Positions 6,951 to 16,200 of a stretch of DNA of 41,857 nucleotides are shown here, piece by piece; the first letter of the stretch is position 1; each line of letters starts with the position of its first letter. The DNA comes from Candidatus Zipacnadia bacterium (GTDB lineage: Bacteria > Armatimonadota > Zipacnadia > Zipacnadales > UBA5352), in contig JALGSW010000051.1 in NCBI GenBank assembly GCA_029821635.1, positions 1-41,857 on the forward strand, in the 5' to 3' direction. Below the pieces are notes generated by a model. That model did not search any database, had not been told where the DNA came from, and saw only the letters and a program-made list of their open reading frames with translations. The position numbers and the translations under genes were made by a program.

Positions 6951-9188
6951 GTGAGTTTCGTGAAAGTGGACAGAATCCTCTCGCTCGCGAACGCGGTCGC
7001 ATATCCCGGCAGGCCGGCAATCGACATGGTGCTGTTCGTCGGGTGCTTTCGGGGTGAGGTCGTGCGGCTGTGGCTGTTGACGGGCGCCGAGCAGCCGGTC
7101 GTGCGTATCGACGAGCATGAGTTCGTGGCCGGGGCCGAGGTGGGGCAGAGCGAGGGCGCGCTGCGCTGGCTGGACCTGGGCGTGACGAACTCGCTGGCGG
7201 CGCGTTTCGCGCAACTACGCATCGAGGGCATGACGATCGCGGAGGCGCGGGCGTCGAGGCTCGTCATCACTCGCGATCTTGACTACCGGGCGAAGGGGCC
7301 GCTCGAGGACGTTGAGCAGGCGATCTTCGGGATCAGCCGCAAGAACGCGGGCAGCACGACGCTGAGCCCGTCGCGCGGGAGGGTGGGGGAGAGCACGGCG
7401 TTCGAGGCGACCTACACCGCCGGGGCGCACGGCCTGCCCGGTGGCGCGCGGGTGCGCTTCGCCGTGCCGCGCGCGTTCTCCCGGCCGCAGACCGGCGACC
7501 ATGAGGCGCCCGGCTACACGCAGGCGCAGGCGTGGGAGCGCGATGGCACGCAGGCGCCGGTCGCGATTGAGTCGGCGGAGCTGTCCGAGGACACGCACGA
7601 GCAGATCGACGTGATCTGCGCGCTGAGCGAGGGGCTGCAGCCGGGCGGGCGGATTGTGCTGAGCTACCGTACCGAGGAGATGTACATTTTCCCGTGGAAG
7701 CGCGACGCGGTCGAGCGGCCGTTGTGGTTCGCGCATCTCGCGCCGCTCGCGGCGGCGGTAGCGGTCGATGAGCGGCGGCGCTGGATCGAGCTGCTGCCCG
7801 AAAACAGCCACTCGTTCGAGACGATCGCGGGGCCGGCGGAGCGGCTGCACCTGATACTGCCGGGCCGCGTGCACGAGGACGAGGAGGTGTCGCTGCACGG
7901 CATCTTCAGCGATCGCTTCCGCAACGTGCCGGCGGCGCGCGGCATCCCCTCGCACATGCGCCTGACGATCGTGGACAAGGCGGGGGAGAGGGACCTCGGG
8001 ACGCCGCGCGGGAGGTTCGGGGCGGCCCATCGCTTTGTGATGCCGCTCGGGCGCGTGGAGAAGGGCCTGTACCGGATCCGCGCCTGGGATGCCGACACCG
8101 GCGAGCTGATGGCGCAGAGCAATCCGATGCGGGTGTTGGCGAAGGGCGACAAACGTCCGAACGTCTACTGGGGCGAGATCCACGGGCACACGGAGATGAG
8201 CGACGGTTCCGGCGGCTTCGAGGAGATGTTCCGCTGGGCCCGCGACGAGGGCGTCCAGGACTTCGCGGCGGCGGCCGACCACGCCTGCTACTTCACCGAC
8301 AACGAGTGGGGCTGGATGCAGGACGTGGTGAACGACTACAACGAGCGCGGGAGCTTCGTCACGCTGCTGGGCTACGAGTGGGCGGGGCGGCAGGGCCATC
8401 GCTGCATCTACGCCCGCGGGCGCAAGCTCCAGCTCTTCCGCGGCATGTGCGCGGGCGAGGACACGCTCGACGTGGTCTACGAGCACTTCCACGGTGACGA
8501 GGACGTTGTCGTCGGCCCGCATCACACCGGCGCGAACGGGCGGATGGAGTTCCACGACCCGAGCATTGAGCGCTTCATCGAGATCTACTCGATGTGGGGC
8601 GCGAGTGACCGCCTCGGCTCACCGAAGGCCCCACTCTTCCCCGGCGCCAACCCGCTGCCCGCCGACGCGTGGCTCAACGCCGGCGCGATGGTCGGCTTCA
8701 CCGGCGGCGGCGACTGCCATGAGGGGAAGAGTGGCTGGACGCCCGACGACCCCTCCGGCCAGGGCAGCTCGCTGCACGGCTTCGCCCACCAACTCCGCTA
8801 CCGCTGCGGGCTGACGGCCGCGCTCATGCCGGAGCTGCGCCGGCGGTATCTGATTGACGCGCTGCGCGAGCGCCAGACGTGGGCCACCACCGGCGCGCGC
8901 ATTCTGCTGGAGTTCGAAGCGTCCGGCGTAGCGATGGGCGACGAGGGCGAGGCGGACGAGATCGAGGTGCGCGCACGGGTGCACGGGGTGCAGGAGCTGT
9001 GGCGCCTGGAGATCGTGCGCGACGGTGAGGTCGTCTGGACCGAGGAGGCCGAGGGCCTCGACGCCGACCTTGAGTGGACCGACCCGACGCCGGTGGGGGA
9101 GAGGACGTGGCTCTATCTGCACGTGATCCAGCGGGACGGGGAAGAGGCGTGGTCGTCGCCCGTCTGGCTGAACGGCGGGGAGAAGTGA
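6951..9188 (+). CDS. DUF3604-like protein with PHP-type metallohydrolase motifs
   Basis: The protein has 745 residues and no signal peptide. Residues about 130-400 are beta-rich. The C-terminal half carries the metal-ligand pattern of PHP-like phosphoesterases as seen in DUF3604 proteins: GEIHGHTEMSDG (about 408-419, HxH), AADHACYF (about 443), GPHHTG (about 524) and GGGDCHEG (about 587). Such domains bind two or three metal ions and hydrolyse phosphoesters; the substrate in DUF3604 proteins is not established. The start is GTG at 6951, with weak GAAGG 3 bases upstream; GTG codons at 6960 and 6966 are alternatives. It opens the plus-strand block of carbohydrate-related genes. Confidence 0.8.
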   Translation: MSFVKVDRILSLANAVAYPGRPAIDMVLFVGCFRGEVVRLWLLTGAEQPVVRIDEHEFVAGAEVGQSEGALRWLDLGVTNSLAARFAQLRIEGMTIAEARASRLVITRDLDYRAKGPLEDVEQAIFGISRKNAGSTTLSPSRGRVGESTAFEATYTAGAHGLPGGARVRFAVPRAFSRPQTGDHEAPGYTQAQAWERDGTQAPVAIESAELSEDTHEQIDVICALSEGLQPGGRIVLSYRTEEMYIFPWKRDAVERPLWFAHLAPLAAAVAVDERRRWIELLPENSHSFETIAGPAERLHLILPGRVHEDEEVSLHGIFSDRFRNVPAARGIPSHMRLTIVDKAGERDLGTPRGRFGAAHRFVMPLGRVEKGLYRIRAWDADTGELMAQSNPMRVLAKGDKRPNVYWGEIHGHTEMSDGSGGFEEMFRWARDEGVQDFAAAADHACYFTDNEWGWMQDVVNDYNERGSFVTLLGYEWAGRQGHRCIYARGRKLQLFRGMCAGEDTLDVVYEHFHGDEDVVVGPHHTGANGRMEFHDPSIERFIEIYSMWGASDRLGSPKAPLFPGANPLPADAWLNAGAMVGFTGGGDCHEGKSGWTPDDPSGQGSSLHGFAHQLRYRCGLTAALMPELRRRYLIDALRERQTWATTGARILLEFEASGVAMGDEGEADEIEVRARVHGVQELWRLEIVRDGEVVWTEEAEGLDADLEWTDPTPVGERTWLYLHVIQRDGEEAWSSPVWLNGGEK

Positions 9189-9354
9189 AGAGCGGAAAGT
9201 GAGAAGGGAACGGCGTGGCGGCGGCCCGTCGCTGTCGTGAGCTATCGTTCACGAGGGAACAACAGACGCGCCACGTGGCGTTAAGACCCAAGGACGTGAA
9301 CCTCCGGTCCGGAGCCGTGCGCTCCGGGCCCAGCCGGCATTTGAGGTGCAGCCG

Positions 9355-9966
9355 ATGAGCATGAAGATGAAGACCGTTCTGATCGTCGTGGGCCTGCTCG
9401 TGATAGTGGCTCTGTTCAACCGCTTCATCATCAGAATGGACCCCACCCAGCTTGCCGCCCGCGGCGTGGGCAAGGACGCGCACTCGCACGGCGATGAGGC
9501 GGTGGAGGAGGGCAAGCCGGGCGAGGTGGACCTCAGGCAGCCGATGGGCCCTGAGGGCGCCCCCGTGCTCATTCAGGTGCTCGCGACCGGCATGACCGAG
9601 CTGGAGATGCCCCTGCGTCCGATGATGTCTTCGCTCTCAGGGGTGTATCCGCAGTTCGTCCGCATTGAGTTCCCTGCGCCCGCCTCCGAGGAGTTCAAGA
9701 AGCTCGTCGAGCAGGCGCAGGGCATGACCACGGGCCTGATGATCAACGGTGAGATGATCAAGGAGATCCCGGAGGCGAAGCTGGGCTTCATCACATTCCA
9801 GGGCACACCGACCTTCGACGAGTGGACCGAGCAGGACCTGCGGCTGGCGGTCGAGCACGAGCTGGAGAAGGCGGGCATCGAGTTCACGCCGCAGGTCGAG
9901 CACGCTGACCCGGCGGCGGACCCCCACGCGGGGGAGGCCGATCCGCACGCCGGCCATAGCCACTGA
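9355..9966 (+). CDS. membrane-anchored thioredoxin-fold-like protein with His-rich ends, no catalytic Cys
   Basis: The protein has about 203 residues. I chose ATG 9355 because GAGGTG (9343-9348) lies 6 bases upstream; an in-frame GTG at 9346 would add three residues. Residues about 5-24 form one membrane segment, and the rest should be outside the cytoplasm. The core (PVLIQVLATGM, then YPQFVRIEF, then TTGLMINGE) resembles small thioredoxin-like proteins that normally carry a Cys in the first loop, but the protein contains no Cys at all. Histidine clusters lie after the anchor (DAHSHGDE) and at the C-terminus (PHAGEADPHAGHSH), which suggests binding of a divalent metal. The fold call is tentative. 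It lies 26 bp upstream of the next gene. Confidence 0.6.
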   Translation: MSMKMKTVLIVVGLLVIVALFNRFIIRMDPTQLAARGVGKDAHSHGDEAVEEGKPGEVDLRQPMGPEGAPVLIQVLATGMTELEMPLRPMMSSLSGVYPQFVRIEFPAPASEEFKKLVEQAQGMTTGLMINGEMIKEIPEAKLGFITFQGTPTFDEWTEQDLRLAVEHELEKAGIEFTPQVEHADPAADPHAGEADPHAGHSH

Positions 9967-9992
9967 GAGATCGAGACGCTGAGGGGCAGATC

Positions 9993-11510
9993 ATGCGGGC
10001 GGTGGCGGGCGGAGAAGCCAGCATGGGTAGTTCCCGAGCGGCGATATGGAACGCGGCGCTAGTACTTGGCGTCGCGTTCGCATGTACGGGAGGAATTGCG
10101 ATGGCTGCGGAGCAGGCGTTCGAGTATGGCTTCCGTTACGACCCGATGGACTTCGTCCGGAACTCCGACACGCTGCAGGCGGCGCTGGTGCGACGTCATG
10201 TCTTCCACATGCCGAACCCGGGCGATGAGGCGCTCGTGCAGGCGCGTATTGAGGAGATCCTGGCCGAGCAGGGCGAGGACGGACTGCTGAGCGACGATGA
10301 GAATCATCGCGTCCAGTTCACCGCACAGGCACTCTCACAGCTTGCGGAACTGGGCGTGGACCCACAGAGGCCGGAGATCGTGCGAGCGGTGGAGGTCGTG
10401 CTGCACCGGAGCGATGACGGCGGCGCGGACCCGCTGGGCATCTACACCGTGCGCGCGCTGTGCCTGCTGGGTAGAGGGAACCTTCCGGAGGTGAAGGCCG
10501 GCCTGGAGGCACTTGTCGCGCGCGAGGGCGACTGGAACGGTCCCTACGAGGGGTGCCCATGGACGCCGGTCGAGCATCTCACGACGCTCTGGCATGGTCG
10601 AGATGTCGTTGATGCCACAGACCTGATCGGCAGTGCTCTGAGCTGGATACGCGACGGCCTCAACGATGCCGGATGCCTGAGCTATAAGGACCCCTGGGGG
10701 TTCGTGGGCGTAGCGGGAGCTGTAGACCTGCCCGTGGCTCGGGAGATCGCGGAACGCGAAGTGCCCATCATCCTCCGCGGGCAGCAGGAGGACGGCGGCT
10801 GGGGCGACCGGAGCCTGGGCACCTTCCGAGCACTGGTCAAGCACGGGCTGTTCGAGCCCTTGCGCGCCCTGCCGCCTCTGCCGCCGGACTGGCGTGTCGT
10901 GCGGGAGATCCCGGCGCCCGATGGGAGGCTGGAGACGCTGACCTATGATGGCCAGCGCCTCTGGGTGAACGATCGCGACGGCAGCGAGGCCATCGCTGTC
11001 TCGGCGGCCGACGGCAGCGTATTGAGGCGCCTGAAGCTGCCTGAGGGGATATGCGCGGGCATCGGCTGGTGGGACGGCGGACTGGGTGTGACGCAGCACG
11101 ATGACAAGCTCCTGCTGCGCCTTGATGCCGAGACCGGCGAGGTCACGCGCACTGTACCGATCGAGCGTGGCGAATGGCTCAACGGCCTCGCGCAGGTGGA
11201 CGGGGAGGTGTGGGTGGCGGACGGGTTCATGGGCTGCGTATGGCGAGTCGACGCGCAGGAACCCGGCGATCCCCAGACTCTGGTGCTGGCCGGGCCCATC
11301 CCGATGGACCTGGCCGCGACCCCGGACGGCGTGTGGCACACCGACATCTTCGCGCCGCTGATCATCAAGAGCGATGACGAGGGCACGCTCCTTGACTGGG
11401 GCGAGAGGCCCTTCGATGGCCAATGCGCCGGCATCGCCTGGGATGGCGAGAACCTGTGGGCGCTGGACGGCGGGAGCAAGCGCATCTGCATCATCGAGAA
11501 GGCGGAGTGA
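9993..11510 (+). CDS. secreted alpha-repeat (terpene-cyclase/prenyltransferase-like) plus beta-propeller protein
   Basis: The protein has 505 residues. ATG 9993 has GAGGGG 6 bases upstream; ATG 10023 is an alternative. Residues about 16-37 read as a signal peptide (AALVLGVAFACTGGIAMA). Residues about 60-285 are helical and include GQQEDGGWGD, the QxxxGxW-like motif of squalene-hopene-cyclase/prenyltransferase alpha-toroid repeats. Residues about 300-505 contain repeated WVND/WVADG/VWHTD/LWALDG units spaced about 45 residues apart, as in NHL/SMP-30-like six-bladed propellers. A strong ribosome-binding site (GGGAGG, 10088-10093) also precedes an internal ATG at 10101, which would give a protein without the signal. 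No enzymatic function can be assigned. Confidence 0.75.
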   Translation: MRAVAGGEASMGSSRAAIWNAALVLGVAFACTGGIAMAAEQAFEYGFRYDPMDFVRNSDTLQAALVRRHVFHMPNPGDEALVQARIEEILAEQGEDGLLSDDENHRVQFTAQALSQLAELGVDPQRPEIVRAVEVVLHRSDDGGADPLGIYTVRALCLLGRGNLPEVKAGLEALVAREGDWNGPYEGCPWTPVEHLTTLWHGRDVVDATDLIGSALSWIRDGLNDAGCLSYKDPWGFVGVAGAVDLPVAREIAEREVPIILRGQQEDGGWGDRSLGTFRALVKHGLFEPLRALPPLPPDWRVVREIPAPDGRLETLTYDGQRLWVNDRDGSEAIAVSAADGSVLRRLKLPEGICAGIGWWDGGLGVTQHDDKLLLRLDAETGEVTRTVPIERGEWLNGLAQVDGEVWVADGFMGCVWRVDAQEPGDPQTLVLAGPIPMDLAATPDGVWHTDIFAPLIIKSDDEGTLLDWGERPFDGQCAGIAWDGENLWALDGGSKRICIIEKAE

Positions 11511-11538
11511 GGCCCGGATAACAGGCGGGGTGACAGGC

Positions 11539-12390
11539 ATGCACAGGGCTATCGGCACACAGTCGGGCGCACCTGGTCTTCGAGCGAAGATGCTGACCGC
11601 GGCGCTGACGGTTGGCGTCGCGCTCGCATGTACGGGAGGCAGTGCCATGGGCGACGACGCGGTGCTTCACGAAGTGCCCTACCTCGGCATGGACTGGCAG
11701 ACCTACCTCGACGGTCCGCAAGACTTCTCGCTCCCGTCCGCGATGCGCTCGGTGATGTTCTACCTTGGCGGGCCGCAGGAGCGCGACTACCGCTTCTACC
11801 TCGCGGTCTCGGGTCAGGGCCTGCAGCAGCTCTGGGAGCCCGAGACTCTGCGCGTGGCCTTCGACCACCCGTGGCCGATCGACACCGATCCAAGGCATTC
11901 CGTGGACCGCATGTTCGCCGCCGCAGGCTACGACTACGAGATCATCGGCATCCCGGAGAAGTGTGAGGCGGCGGATATGCCGCTTGCGGCCCTCACCGAG
12001 CAGGTGGACGCCGACGGCCTGCGCGCGGCAATCTGCGCGAGTATCGACGCCGGCAAGCCGGTGATCCTGCTGGGCAAGATGCCCTGCGCGGTCGTCACCG
12101 GCTACGAGGACGATGGTGCGGCGCTCGTGGGCTGGTGCTACGTGTTCGATGAGGCGAACGCGCAGTATGACGAAAACGGCTACGTGCGCATGGGCGAATG
12201 GCCAGAGCGTGTCTGCGGGGCGATCATCGTCGGCGAGCAGGGCAGGCCGCAGCCGATGGGGGAGAGCTGGCGCGAGTCGCTGGTCTGGGCGGTGAAGGCC
12301 GCGCGCACCCCCGAGGTGGGGGAGTGGGTCGGCGGCCTAGACCGCAGCCGATGGGGGAGAGCTGGCGCGAGTCGCTGGTCTGGGCGGTGA
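11539..12390 (+). pseudogene. 5' part of a tandem C39-like (BtrH-N-like) protein, frame broken by a 95-bp duplication
   Basis: The frame starts at ATG 11539 (GGGGTGA upstream; ATG 11590 also possible) and opens with a signal peptide (LTVGVALACTGGSAMG). The domain after it resembles C39-peptidase-like/BtrH-N modules: a FSLPSAMRSVMFYLGG helix, then AAGYDYEII, KPVILLGKMPC and a VVTGYEDD strand. The usual nucleophile Cys at the head of the first helix is replaced (DFSLPSA). At 12341 an exact second copy of 95 bp shifts the frame, so the product ends in 15 unrelated residues. Removing one copy restores one open frame to 13952, about 770 codons. The gene follows the alpha-repeat/propeller gene by 28 bp and shares its signal-coding DNA. 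Confidence 0.75.
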
Positions 12391-12436
12391 AGGCCGCGCG
12401 CACCCCCGAGGTGGGGGAGTGGGTCGGCGGCCTAGA
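12247..12436 (+). repeat. exact 95-bp tandem duplication inside a coding region
   Basis: Copy 1 is 12247-12341 and copy 2 is 12342-12436, identical base for base by eye. As 95 is not a multiple of 3, the duplication breaks the reading frame. Both copies encode the same peptide (PMGESWRESLVWAVKAA and onward), each in the frame of its adjoining fragment. Confidence 0.95.
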
Positions 12437-13952
12437 GGCGCTGAACGTCTGGGCTGCGGCGCTCACGCCCGCGCAGGAGCTGGACCCCACCGACACGGAC
12501 CGCCTCGACACACTCTTCCACGCGAATGATGACACCGCGATGACGCTGGCCGAGGGTCGGGCCTTTGCCAACGACGTGCTCGGGCGCATCGCGGAGGTTG
12601 AGCCGGATGCCGCCCATGAGCTGCGGGAGGCGGCGCGCTGCTACGGGCTGATCCATGACCTGATGTGGCGCATCTGGCAGACGCCCGAGGGCTCATGGCC
12701 GGGCAACGCGTCGCGGGAGCGCTTCGCGGACCCCGAGGTGAGGCGCGAGCTGCGACGGATCGTGCTCACAGTGCGGGACCTTGACACGAAGGCGATCAAC
12801 CACGTCGCAAATGCGCTGCTGGCGATGGGCGTGGACGCGGTCGAGATCGCCGAGCCGCTCGCCTGGGAGGCGGAGGTGCTGGCGCGGCTGCGCGCTGACA
12901 AGGCCGCGAGCGGCGCCGATCCGGCGTCGCGGGAGCCGCTGCACGCGGGCCTAGCGGTGGCGGGCGTGCCACGGCTCGCGTTCGGCCAGGGGAAGGACTG
13001 CACGTTCATCGGCGCGCTGGAGGCCGCGCTGGCGCCGACGGCACACCCGAGCAGCTACGAGCAACTGATGGGCTGGTCCGGGCTGGCCTTCCGCACGCGC
13101 TGGTTCAGCAATCCCGAGCGGGCGGAGACGCAGTGGGAGAGTGGACGCTGGCACCCCATCAGCCCGCATGGCGAGGGCCCGGAGGAGATCGCCGCACTTG
13201 CGCGCGCCACGGGCTGGCGGCTGCGAGTGGAGGATGTGCCGGAGGCGCCGCGCGCGCTCGGTCGCGAGCAACTCGCGACGGACGCGGTGCTGTCGATAGC
13301 GCGCCCGCTGCCGGCGGTCGTCGGGCTCAACACCGACATGGCATGCGTGATGGGCTACCGCATCCACAGCGTGAGCCTGATCGTGCGCGACTACCAGCGG
13401 CCGGATGAGGACGAGGTGCTCGTGAAGGCCTATGACGAGGCGCTGCACTCCCCCTTCGTGTTCCTCGACGGCTACGGAGAGCCGCTGCCCGGAAGCGAGG
13501 CGCTTAACGAGGCCCTGCGCGTCGCCGTGGCGAACTGGAGTCGTGAGGCGGACGAGCCGCTGCACTACGGTGCGGAGGCGCTCGATCTCTGGCGCGAGGC
13601 GCTCGGTGAGTATGACGCGCTGGACGGCGGCGACCGCGAGTTACTGGGGATGGTCAACTTCTGGACGCTGATGCACCTGCTGGACGCGCGCAGGGCGGCG
13701 GTGGCGTTCCTCGACGCAAACGCTCATCTGCTCGGCGAGGACGCGCTCCGTGGACTGGGGAGCTACCGCGAGGAAGTCGCGCTGCTCGAGGCGTTCGCGG
13801 AGGCCAACGGCGAGTTCATCACGTGGTGGGGAGGCGAGGCGCCCGCGGAGTGGGACGTCGCGACACGCGCGGAGCAGGCGGAGCTGCTTGAGCGGGTGCG
13901 AGGGCTGGAGGAAAGCGCGATGGAGGCGCTCACGGGGGCGGCGGGCGAATAA
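12351..13952 (+). pseudogene. 3' part of the tandem C39-like protein
   Basis: The frame is open from 12198, and its first residues of the true protein start in repeat copy 2. ATG 12351 is the first start codon inside the repeat but has no clear ribosome-binding site. Residues about 205-350 of this fragment are a second C39-like module: KDCTFIGALEAAL with the Cys present, then MGWSGLAFRTRW, ARATGWRLRV, PLPAVVGLNTDMAC and YRIHSVSLIVRDY. The rest is helical and unassigned. Order and spacing mirror the first module, so the intact gene encoded two such domains, only the second with the expected Cys. Peptidase activity is not shown. Confidence 0.75.
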
Positions 13953-13963
13953 AGGCAACGACT

Positions 13964-13983
13964 GACAGGCTGGGAAGCCTGTC
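13964..13983 (-). repeat. REP-like element, GTAG family
   Basis: GACAGGCTGGGAAGCCTGTC forms an 8-bp stem with a 4-base loop. On the minus strand GTAG directly precedes the hairpin. A GGAG-family element follows 19 bp later. Confidence 0.8.
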
Positions 13984-14002
13984 CTACGAACGGCGAACGG
14001 CC

Positions 14003-14034
14003 GACGCATCTAAACGGCAGATGCGTCGCTCCAA
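14003..14034 (-). repeat. REP-like element, GGAG family
   Basis: GACGCATCT, loop AAACGGC, AGATGCGTC is a 9-bp hairpin. Read on the minus strand, GGAG lies one base before the hairpin, followed outward by the shared GTCGTTTGTCGTTT tail. Other copies are at 16059 and 20424. Confidence 0.8.
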
Positions 14035-14085
14035 ACGACAAACGACGAGCCACGAACGACAAGGTGCAACGAAGGAGAGATCGAC

Positions 14086-15954
14086 GTGCGCAGGACAATC
14101 GCTCTGATCGTGCTGATGGCGACCGTGATCACCGCGAGCACATGCAGCGCCGAGCTGACGCGTCAGGACCTGGGCCGCACCGTTAAGTTCAAGGTCCTCG
14201 TTGACAAGGTCATGCAGCCCGAGCGCGGCTGGCACACCGAGCAGTGGATGGTCGATGAGGCTGCTGAGGCAGGCTTCAACGTCTGGAGCCCGCGGCACGC
14301 CAACGACATCGCTGAAGTCCGGCAGGTGACGGAGTGGTGCAAGGACGCCGGCATCCTGCATATCCCGTGGATGCGCGGGACGCTTGCAGCGGGCCTCGAC
14401 GACGCGCAGGCCGACGGCAAGCGCATGGTCTGGTCGTCCGGCGTTGAGGACAAGCTCTGGAGCCCCAACTCCGACGAGTTCTGGCAGTGGACGAATGACC
14501 TGATCGTCGAGTACGCGAAGATCAGCGCGGAGATGCCCACGCTCTTCGGCGTCTTCCTCGACTACGAGAACTACTCGGGCATGGGCACGTCGAACGGCTA
14601 CACGCTGTCGTATGATGACATAATCATGGGCAGCTTCGCGCAGTCGAAGGGCATGGAGCTGCCCGAGCTGGCGTTGGACGCGCGCTACCAGTGGCTCCTG
14701 GATCAGGGCCTGCACGATGAGTTCGAGGCCTTCCAGGTCGCGCACTGGCGCGAGCGCTGCCGGACGCTGCGCGAGGCCGTGGACGCGATCGATCCGACCT
14801 TCATGTTCATGATCTACCCCGCGCCGGGGACGAAGTTCATGGTTGACGCGTGCTACCCCGAGTGGGGGACCGAGCAGGCGCCGCTGATCCTCGCGGACGC
14901 GTGCACCTACGGCCGCGCCTCGATCCTCCCGCACGAGCAGGCGCTTGAGGCGAACCGCGACATGCTCGTCGAGCGGCAGGAGTCCGCGCTCGAGCTGGCC
15001 GACCACCTGCTCTACACCGGCGGGATCGACCCGGCGGTGAAGGGCGCCGACGCCGAGTTCTCCGGCCGCAATGCCGGGATGATCATGGAGGCCACCGACG
15101 GCTACTGGATCTTCTACGAGGGCCCGACCTACGAGGGCACACACGCGGACTACTTCAAGTGGTTCAAGCTGGCGCATGAGGCCGCCGACGCCGGGGAGTG
15201 GGACTGGGTGTGGGAGGCGCGCGAGACGCCCGACACCTACGGCCTGACGGAACTGGAGATCGAGCACCCCGAGCGCAAGCAGCTCATCGTTTACGGGGCG
15301 AAGCCGATCTTCCTCGAGATGCTTGCGGCGAACGAGGAGTATGAGGTCCACGACATGGCCGGGTCGGCGCTGAGCTACTTTGAGGGCGCGGACATGGTCA
15401 TTTTGCAGAACTTCAACCAGTCGCTGAAGCGCAACGCACCCTTCGTGAAGATGCTGCGCAAGTACGTGGCGCAGGGCGGCGGCATCATGCTCGGGCACGA
15501 CACGGGCTGGTTCATGGCGAGCCCGTGGCCGGAGATCGCGGTGCGCGACTATCCGACGCAGCGGGTCGAGGCGGAGCGGCACGTGGTGGAAACGGAGCTG
15601 GTGGTTGCGGACGTGCGCCATCCAGCACTGCGCGGGATCGAGGCCGGGACGCAGTTCCCGACGGAGTTCCGCGATCACATGATTTTCAAGCCGGGCGACG
15701 AGGGCACGGTGCTGGTGCGCAACGAGTTCGGCGACCCGGTCTACGTGGCGGGCGCGATGGGGGAGGGGCGCGTGATCTTCTCCGGCAGCTACTACAGCTA
15801 CCACGGACCACTCACGGGCGACGAGGCGGAGGTCTTCTGGGCGAACGTGGACTGGCTGGCGGGGGATGGTCCGAGCTTTCGACGACCGATGATGATGCAC
15901 GACGCCGGCCCGAATCCGGCGGCGAGGTGGAGCGATCGGCCGGGGTTTGAGTGA
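14086..15954 (+). CDS. secreted TIM-barrel glycosidase-like protein with C-terminal ThuA/GATase1-like domain
   Basis: The protein has 622 residues. The GTG start has GAAGGAGA 7 bases upstream. The signal peptide is about 1-22 (ITASTCSA before ELT). Residues about 30-390 look like a GH-type barrel: WHTEQWMVDEAAEAGFNVWSP, ILHIPWMRG, and TLFGVFLDYENYSG with an acidic strand end. Residues about 400-620 resemble ThuA/glutamine-amidotransferase-like folds: KQLIVYGAKPIF, GADMVILQNF, KYVAQGGGIMLGHDTGW, GEGRVIFSGSYYSY. This two-part layout is known from trehalose-utilisation-like and beta-galactosidase-trimerisation-type proteins. Substrate is unknown. A strong terminator-like hairpin follows at 16013. 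Confidence 0.8.
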   Translation: MRRTIALIVLMATVITASTCSAELTRQDLGRTVKFKVLVDKVMQPERGWHTEQWMVDEAAEAGFNVWSPRHANDIAEVRQVTEWCKDAGILHIPWMRGTLAAGLDDAQADGKRMVWSSGVEDKLWSPNSDEFWQWTNDLIVEYAKISAEMPTLFGVFLDYENYSGMGTSNGYTLSYDDIIMGSFAQSKGMELPELALDARYQWLLDQGLHDEFEAFQVAHWRERCRTLREAVDAIDPTFMFMIYPAPGTKFMVDACYPEWGTEQAPLILADACTYGRASILPHEQALEANRDMLVERQESALELADHLLYTGGIDPAVKGADAEFSGRNAGMIMEATDGYWIFYEGPTYEGTHADYFKWFKLAHEAADAGEWDWVWEARETPDTYGLTELEIEHPERKQLIVYGAKPIFLEMLAANEEYEVHDMAGSALSYFEGADMVILQNFNQSLKRNAPFVKMLRKYVAQGGGIMLGHDTGWFMASPWPEIAVRDYPTQRVEAERHVVETELVVADVRHPALRGIEAGTQFPTEFRDHMIFKPGDEGTVLVRNEFGDPVYVAGAMGEGRVIFSGSYYSYHGPLTGDEAEVFWANVDWLAGDGPSFRRPMMMHDAGPNPAARWSDRPGFE

Positions 15955-16012
15955 ACGGCTGACCTCTCCCCCCCGACCCCCTCTCCGTTCCGGAAGAGGG
16001 GGAGAACGGCAT

Positions 16013-16050
16013 AACGGCGCCGACCTGCAAGGGTCGGCGCCGTTGTCGTT
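16013..16050 (+). terminator. intrinsic terminator after the 14086-15954 gene
   Basis: AACGGCGCCGACC (16013-16025) pairs perfectly with GGTCGGCGCCGTT (16032-16044) across a 6-base loop and is followed by the T-rich GTCGTTTG. A weaker CCCCCTCT/AGAGGGGG hairpin lies just before it (about 15978-16002). Confidence 0.7.
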
Positions 16051-16058
16051 TGTCGTTC

Positions 16059-16089
16059 GGAGCGACGCATCCTGTCGTTTGGATGCGTC
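16059..16089 (+). repeat. REP-like element, GGAG family
   Basis: GGAG at 16059-16062, one base, then GACGCATCC (16064-16072), loop TGTCGTTT and GGATGCGTC (16081-16089). The upstream tail GTCGTTTGTCGTTC matches the copy at 14003 in inverse orientation. Confidence 0.85.
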
Positions 16090-16200
16090 GGCTGTTCTTC
16101 GCTCGAGATCCAAACGACTGGGCTCAGGAAGGTCCGTCCGTCCGCTTCGGCGCACAGACTCCCTCGAAGCCAACTCCCCGCCGAGAGGGGTTCGTGCGTC

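Noticed and set aside
13984-16173. Open frame of 729 codons on the minus strand
   Set aside because: Lies across a clear secreted protein, a terminator and two REP elements; translation lacks domains.
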